The notes under the pieces were generated by a model. The model saw only the letters and a program-made list of their open reading frames with translations, searched no databases and had not been told where the DNA came from. The position numbers and the translations under genes were made by a program. From NCBI GenBank assembly GCA_036520135.1, contig DATDKF010000489.1, positions 1 through 18,116 of the forward strand: DNA of 18,116 bases, written 5' to 3'. This document shows, in pieces, positions 14,148-18,116 of the stretch. Within the stretch, counting starts at the first letter, position 1. Every line of letters starts with the position of its first letter. Source of the DNA: DASSUW01 sp036520135 (GTDB taxonomy: Bacteria; Actinomycetota; Thermoleophilia; Solirubrobacterales; Solirubrobacteraceae).

Positions 14148-15289
14148 CCGAACATGCTGCGGGCGATGATCAGGCGCATGATGTCGCTCGTCCCGTCCCA
14201 GATCTCGTCGAGCTTCGCGTCGCGGAGCCACTTCTGGACGAGCGAAGTGCGGATGTAGCCGGCGCCTGCGAGCGTCTGCGTGGCCGCCCACGTTGCGAAC
14301 CAAGCCGCCTCTGAGGCCGCGAGCTTGGCCATGGCCGCCTCGGTCGAGAATGGCCGCCCCGCGTCCGCGAGTTCGGCCGCGCGCTCTGTGACGAGCCGCG
14401 CCTGGTCGAGCCTCAGCTTCGCGTCGACGAGGCGGAACGAGACAGCCTGGAACTCGTGGATCTTGGCGCCGAAGGCCTCCCGCTCCCGCGCGTGGTCGAC
14501 GGCGTTCTCGAGCGCGGCCCGGCCGAGGCCGATCGAGCTGGCCGCGAGCTGGACCCGGGCCCGGTCGAAGACGCGCATCAACCCACGGAAGCCCTGGCCC
14601 TCCTCGCCGAGCCGGCGGTCCTCTCCGACCACGCACTCCTCGAAGTGCAGCTCGCCGGCCGGGAAGCAGCGGCTGCCCATCTTGTAGAGACGCTCGCCGA
14701 TCACGAAGCCCGGGTCGTCACGCTCGACCACGAACGCCGTGATGCCCCGCGAGCGCGACCCCGGCGCGACCGTGGCGAAGACGATGCAGACGTCCGCCAG
14801 CGGGGCGTTGCCGATGAACTTCTTGTGGCCGCTGATCACGTAGCCGCCGTCTACGCGTCTGGCCTCGGTCGCGATCGCCGCCGCGTCCGAGCCGGCGCCG
14901 GGCTCGGTGATCGCGACCGCGCAGACCGGGGGGTCGAGGTCGCAGACGGGCGGCAGCCAGCGCTTCTTCTGCTCCTCCGTTCCAAGCTCGAGAACGGGAT
15001 GCGCGAAGAACCCACCCTGGCCGATCACCCATGCGATTGGGCTGTCGCCCCACGCCATCTCCTCGATCACCCGGCAGCAGTCGCGCAGGCTCGAGAGGCC
15101 CCCGCCGCCGTACTCGGCGGGGAGGTCGTAGCACGTCAGGCCGAGCTCGGCCGCCCTGCGCACGAGCTCGGCCGGGAACTCCTCCGACTCGTCGTACTGC
15201 AGAGCGACGGGTCGGAGCTCGTCGCGCGCGAACTCGCCCGCGAGCGCGACCAGCTCTTCGGCGCCACGCGATTGCGCTCGTGCCTTCAT
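14144..15289 (-). CDS. acyl-CoA dehydrogenase, possible gamma-butyrobetainyl-CoA dehydrogenase
   Basis: FAD-dependent acyl-CoA dehydrogenase, 381 aa, complete. FAD and substrate motifs are AVAITEPGAGSDAAAI (124-139) and HKKFIGNAPLAD (155-166). The Arg-rich FAD region is REREAFGAKIHEFQAVSFRL (268-287), and the C-terminal motif is DEIWDGTSDIMRLIIAR (361-377). At the place of the usual catalytic glutamate (YEGT in medium-chain enzymes) this protein has Asp365 (WDGT), a conservative but notable change. The start ATG 15289-15287 overlaps the stop of the carnitine dehydrogenase fusion (ATGA). Operon context suggests oxidation of gamma-butyrobetainyl-CoA to crotonobetainyl-CoA, passing electrons to ETF; this is inference. 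A general short-chain acyl-CoA dehydrogenase is the alternative. Confidence 0.92.
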   Translation of the reverse strand: MKARAQSRGAEELVALAGEFARDELRPVALQYDESEEFPAELVRRAAELGLTCYDLPAEYGGGGLSSLRDCCRVIEEMAWGDSPIAWVIGQGGFFAHPVLELGTEEQKKRWLPPVCDLDPPVCAVAITEPGAGSDAAAIATEARRVDGGYVISGHKKFIGNAPLADVCIVFATVAPGSRSRGITAFVVERDDPGFVIGERLYKMGSRCFPAGELHFEECVVGEDRRLGEEGQGFRGLMRVFDRARVQLAASSIGLGRAALENAVDHAREREAFGAKIHEFQAVSFRLVDAKLRLDQARLVTERAAELADAGRPFSTEAAMAKLAASEAAWFATWAATQTLAGAGYIRTSLVQKWLRDAKLDEIWDGTSDIMRLIIARSMFG

Positions 15290-16797
15290 CGGCCTCGCGT
15301 CACCGGCTGCCGGATGGCGCGTCCGGCGCGCTCAGGCCACGGGAGCGCCGTGTGCGCGGCCGCGATCCTCGCGATCCGGTCGAGAATGTCGGGACGCGCG
15401 GGGCGCGCGCGGGCTTCGGCGCTGTCTACGTGCAGGAGCATCTGCTCGGCCGTGGCCAACGGGGCATCCTCGCCCGAGCGGTACAGCTCGTGGAAGACGT
15501 GCAGGCGCTTTTCGTCGAAGCCGAGCACCTGGGTCGTGACGTGCAGGACCTCCCCCGCGGACGCTTCGCGCAGGTGCGACAGGTGCGTTTCGACCGTGTA
15601 GTAGCTGCCGCCCGCGTCGAGGTAGGCCGCGTCGATGCCGATGAAGCGCAGCAGCGCATCGGTCGAGTCGCCGAATGCCTGCAGGTACCGGCTCTCGTGC
15701 ATGTGATCGTTGTAGTCGACCCACTCGGGCGGCACGCGCAGCGTGTGGAGGCGGAGCGGCCGCGACAGGTTGCCGCCGTCGGCGAGGACCTTCCGATGGC
15801 CGGCATCGAACAGCGCTCGCTCGTAGTCGTCGAGCACCGCACCGGCACCGACGCGGTGCGGCCGCAGTCCCTGCAGGATCCCGACGAGGCAGTCGTCGCG
15901 CAGCCGCTCGAGCTCGCGGACGGATTGGCCGTCCGCCTGCGCGTCGGACTGCGCCACGATCTTGTCGACCAGCGCGTCGGTCAGCTCGGGCACATCCGTG
16001 AGCTTGGTCCATGGAAGCTGCAGGGCCGGTCCGAACTGCGCCATGAAATGGCTCATGCCGGCCTCGCCGCCGGCCATCCGGTACGTGAGGAAGCTGCCCA
16101 TGAATGACCAGCGCAGACCGGGGCCGTAGCGGATCGCATCGTCGATCTCCTCGATGGTGGCCACGTCGTCGTGGACGAGCCAGAGCGCCTCGCGCCAGAG
16201 CGCCTCCAGCAGGCGATCCGCGACGAAGCCGGGGATCTCGTGCCGCAGTACGAGCGGCCACATCCCGACGGAGCCGTAGACGGCCGCGGCCCGCTCCACG
16301 GTCTCCGGCGCTGTCCGCTCGCCGCCGCACACCTCGACGAGCGGAAGCAGGTAGACGGGGTTGAACGGGTGCCCGACCGCAAGGCGCTCGGGATGCTCCA
16401 TGTCGGCCTGTAGTCGAGAGGGGAGAAGGCCCGACGTCGACGAGGCGATTACGACGTCCGGGTGGGCCGCGCGGGACGCCGCAGCCAGCAGGGCGCGCTT
16501 GACCTCCTCGCGCTCGGGGGCGCTCTCCTGCACGAAGTCGACCCCCTCGACCGCCTCCTCGAGGCTCGCCGCGAGCGTCAGTCCTCCCTCGGCGGGAAGC
16601 GGTGCCAGCGTGAGCTTGGGGAGGGCGCGGCGAGCGTTGTCCAGCATCGCGCCGACCTTGCGTGCCGCCTCGGGATCGGGATCGAACAGCCGAACGTCGA
16701 CGCCGTTGAGCAGCAACCGCGCCGCCCAGCCGCCGCCGATCACGCCGCCGCCGAGAACCGCGACGCTACGTGGTCGTGAGCCGGCGGGCTCAGCCAT
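15286..16797 (-). CDS. lcdH: L-carnitine dehydrogenase fused to a C-terminal thioesterase
   Basis: 503-aa fusion. Residues 11-190 are the NAD-binding domain of the 3-hydroxyacyl-CoA dehydrogenase family: VAVLGGGVIGGGW (12-24), Asp39/Asp41 after beta-2, SSTSGLLPS (119-127) and GHPFNPVYLLPLVEV (142-156) with catalytic His143. Residues 191-330 are the C-terminal helical domain (GLRWSFMGSF 227-236). Residues 350-470 are a hotdog thioesterase (VPPEWVDYNDHMHESRYLQA, with Asp361). Carnitine dehydrogenases oxidise L-carnitine to 3-dehydrocarnitine, and some are known to carry a fused betainyl-CoA thioesterase; in Pseudomonas these are the separate genes cdhA and cdhB. The start MAEPAGSRPR at ATG 16797 is chosen over an upstream start at 16851 because it gives the usual length before the Rossmann motif. 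It overlaps the end of the cleavage-enzyme gene by 8 bases. Confidence 0.88.
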   Translation of the reverse strand: MAEPAGSRPRSVAVLGGGVIGGGWAARLLLNGVDVRLFDPDPEAARKVGAMLDNARRALPKLTLAPLPAEGGLTLAASLEEAVEGVDFVQESAPEREEVKRALLAAASRAAHPDVVIASSTSGLLPSRLQADMEHPERLAVGHPFNPVYLLPLVEVCGGERTAPETVERAAAVYGSVGMWPLVLRHEIPGFVADRLLEALWREALWLVHDDVATIEEIDDAIRYGPGLRWSFMGSFLTYRMAGGEAGMSHFMAQFGPALQLPWTKLTDVPELTDALVDKIVAQSDAQADGQSVRELERLRDDCLVGILQGLRPHRVGAGAVLDDYERALFDAGHRKVLADGGNLSRPLRLHTLRVPPEWVDYNDHMHESRYLQAFGDSTDALLRFIGIDAAYLDAGGSYYTVETHLSHLREASAGEVLHVTTQVLGFDEKRLHVFHELYRSGEDAPLATAEQMLLHVDSAEARARPARPDILDRIARIAAAHTALPWPERAGRAIRQPVTRGR

Positions 16798-17686
16798 GGC
16801 GACGCAGCCCCAGCTTGTTCCGCACGTCGTCGGGGCCAAGAACCCGTGCATTCATGGCCTTGAGTATCGTCACCGCCCGCTCGACGAGCTGGCCGTTGGT
16901 CGCCGGCTCGCCGCGGGACAGGTAGATGTTGTCCTCCAGTCCCACCCGCACGTTGCCGCCGGCGAGGACCGCCATGGCGACGTACGGGAGCTGCATACGG
17001 CCGATCGAGAACGCCGAGAACACACAGCCGGGGGGCAGCGCGCCGACCATGGTCAGGAGGGTCGTGGGGTCGTTCGGAGCGCCGTACGGGATGCCCATGC
17101 ATAGCTGGATGAGGACCGGATCGTCGATCAGACCGTCGCGGATCAGCTCCTTGACCAGGACGAGGTGGCCGCTGTCGAAGACCTCCAGTTCGGGGCGCAC
17201 GCCGAGGTCCTGGATCCTGCGCGCCATCGCCCGCACGATTCCGGGCGTGTTGACGAGCACGTAGTCGCCGCCCGCCGCGAAGTTCATGCTGCCGCAGTCG
17301 AGCGTGCAGATCTCGGGCATCAGCTCTTCGACGTGTGTCAGCCGCTCGGCGGCGCCCGCCATGTCGGTCGCGTCCGGGTCCAAGGGCAATGGCGTGTCCT
17401 CGCCACCGAGCACCAGGTCACCGCCCATGCCCGCGGTCAGGTTCAGCACGACGTCCACGTCCGCCGAACGGATGCGCTCCACGACCTCGCGGTACAGCGC
17501 CACGTCGCGCGCGCCCTTGCCGGTGGCTGGATCGCGCACATGGATGTGAGCGACGGCGGCCCCGGCCGCAGCCGCCTCGATCGCCGCGTCGGCGATCTGC
17601 TGCGGGGTGATCGGCACCAGCTCGCTGGCGCCCGTCGTGTTGCCCACACCGGTGACCGCACACGTGATGAAGACGTCGGCGTTCAC
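16790..17686 (-). CDS. cdhC: beta-keto acid cleavage enzyme (BKACE/DUF849), dehydrocarnitine-cleaving type
   Basis: 298-aa TIM-barrel zinc enzyme. BKACE proteins condense a beta-keto acid with acetyl-CoA to give acetoacetate and a new acyl-CoA; the CdhC type turns dehydrocarnitine into betainyl-CoA. The zinc ligands of the family are present: His47 and His49 in AHIHVRDP and Glu251 in GLEDN. The catalytic Arg247-Glu251-Asp252 spacing matches that of 3-keto-5-aminohexanoate cleavage enzyme. The segment GGEDTPLPLDPDATDMAGAA and TLDCGSMNF is, from memory, typical of the dehydrocarnitine group. The start GTG 17686-17684 has AGGAG at 17698-17694, 7 bases upstream, and gives the usual N-terminus (NADVFITCAVTG). 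It is first in the operon, overlaps the carnitine dehydrogenase by 8 bases, and is divergent from the GntR gene. Confidence 0.9.
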   Translation of the reverse strand: MNADVFITCAVTGVGNTTGASELVPITPQQIADAAIEAAAAGAAVAHIHVRDPATGKGARDVALYREVVERIRSADVDVVLNLTAGMGGDLVLGGEDTPLPLDPDATDMAGAAERLTHVEELMPEICTLDCGSMNFAAGGDYVLVNTPGIVRAMARRIQDLGVRPELEVFDSGHLVLVKELIRDGLIDDPVLIQLCMGIPYGAPNDPTTLLTMVGALPPGCVFSAFSIGRMQLPYVAMAVLAGGNVRVGLEDNIYLSRGEPATNGQLVERAVTILKAMNARVLGPDDVRNKLGLRRHG

Positions 17687-17731
17687 GGCACAGCTCCTAT
17701 CGCGTCGTGTCCGTTCGCGTTTGACGATTCG

Positions 17732-17766
17732 TTGACAATTGTGCCTGATTGTCTTATTGTCGACAA
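17732..17766. promoter_or_regulatory. divergent promoter and palindromic operator between cdhC and gntR
   Basis: Plus strand: TTGACA (17732-17737), 17 bases, then TATTGT (17755-17760), a near-consensus promoter for the GntR gene. Minus strand: TTGTCG (17766-17761), 17 bases, then CACAAT (17743-17738), a weaker promoter for cdhC. The perfect palindrome TTGTCGACAA (17757-17766) covers the GntR -10 and the cdhC -35, and ACAATTGT (17735-17742) lies in between. Such palindromes are typical FadR/FCD regulator sites, so a GntR repressor could block both promoters at once. Confidence 0.6.
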
Positions 17767-17790
17767 CCTGCAACTCGGTCATGCCAAGAA

Positions 17791-18116
17791 ATGGATACGG
17801 CCGCTAACACCTGGCAGCTCGGTTCCATCGACCGGGCCTCCACCACCCAGCAGGTTCTCCAAGAACTGCGCGAGGCGATCATCGACGGGCGGATCGCCCA
17901 GGGCGAGGCGCTCCGCGAGGTCTCGCTGACGAAGGCCTTCGGCACCGGGCGCAGCGCGGTGCGCGAGGCGATCCGGCAGCTCGAGCAGGAAGGCCTGGTC
18001 GTGTACGAGCTGCACCGCGGCGCCTTCGTGCGCGTGATGTCGCTCGCCGATCGTCTCGACGTCTACGTCGCCCGGGAGGCGATCGAGGCGGGAGTCGCGA
18101 AGCGGGTGGTCGAGGC
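17791..18116 (+). CDS. GntR-family regulator (FadR/FCD type), 3' end outside the window
   Basis: Partial gene, 108 codons, open at the right edge. The start is ATG 17791 (MDTAANTWQLGSIDRAS). The winged helix is recognised by QQVLQELREAIIDGRIAQGE (20-39), LREVSLTKAFGTGRSAVREA (41-60) and IRQLEQEGLVVYELHRGAFV (61-80), the standard GntR pattern. The following helix (MSLADRLDVYVAREAIEA) is the beginning of an FCD effector domain. Family members bind small carboxylates or similar metabolites and release DNA. Its divergent position next to cdhC and the shared operator region suggest that it controls the carnitine operon and itself. There is no clear ribosome site before the ATG; the A-rich AAGAA at 17786-17790 is too close. 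Confidence 0.88.
   Translation, partial: MDTAANTWQLGSIDRASTTQQVLQELREAIIDGRIAQGEALREVSLTKAFGTGRSAVREAIRQLEQEGLVVYELHRGAFVRVMSLADRLDVYVAREAIEAGVAKRVVE

Noticed and set aside
16798..16851. An upstream start for the carnitine dehydrogenase fusion (MHGFLAPTTCG...).
   Set aside because: It lies inside the end of the cleavage-enzyme gene, and the start at 16797 gives the usual short leader before the Rossmann motif.
17687..17782. An N-terminal extension of the BKACE gene (MTELQVVDNK...).
   Set aside because: The extension covers the promoter and operator region, and a strong AGGAG site lies 7 bases before the GTG at 17686.
1..18116. CRISPR arrays, insertion-sequence transposases and rRNA genes.
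   Set aside because: I saw no regularly spaced direct repeats, no transposase motifs and no rRNA-like sequence anywhere in the window.

Overview
The window is high-GC DNA with many GTG starts, strong GGAGG ribosome sites and 4-base ATGA/GTGA gene overlaps. The protein families (LAL-type LuxR ATPase regulator, GAF-GAF-HisKA_3 kinase, short integrase, BKACE) point to an actinobacterium, most likely class Thermoleophilia (Solirubrobacterales or a relative). The taxonomic call is inferred from protein style and was not tested by a search.

Left part (1-9.6 kb): an accessory, partly decayed region. It holds a tyrosine integrase broken by two compensating 1-base indels, a SAM methyltransferase cut off by one base from its ribosome site and ATG, an intact HSL-type esterase, a convergent 916-aa LAL regulator (AAA ATPase plus LuxR helix-turn-helix) and, upstream of it on the same strand, a two-GAF NarL-type histidine kinase with a short out-of-frame patch. 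Then come a conserved actinobacterial helical protein, a probable small membrane protein, a frameshifted SnoaL-like remnant and an N-terminal stub of a NhaA antiporter.

Middle (9.6-12.6 kb): small membrane or unknown proteins on the minus strand, including a translationally coupled pair, followed by about 750 bp of non-coding DNA. This DNA contains the 3' half of a tRNA-Phe (plus strand), the 3' half of a tRNA-Gln-like gene with its own terminator (minus strand), and three inverted repeats between them. This looks like a used integration site, so the accessory region probably ends near 12.15 kb.

Right part (12.66-18.1 kb): an intact, tightly packed metabolic cluster with no frameshifts. The plus-strand operon is a shrunken IclR remnant, an enoyl-CoA hydratase and a hotdog thioesterase. 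The convergent minus-strand operon is a beta-keto acid cleavage enzyme (CdhC type), an L-carnitine dehydrogenase fused to a thioesterase, and an acyl-CoA dehydrogenase. Both operons end on one shared CTAG. A GntR/FCD regulator (cut by the window end) is transcribed divergently from a promoter region with a perfect palindrome. Together the enzymes can be laid out as a route from gamma-butyrobetainyl-CoA through crotonobetainyl-CoA, L-carnitinyl-CoA, L-carnitine and dehydrocarnitine to glycine betaine. The carnitine assignment is the strongest idea in the window; the butyrobetaine half is inference from gene content.
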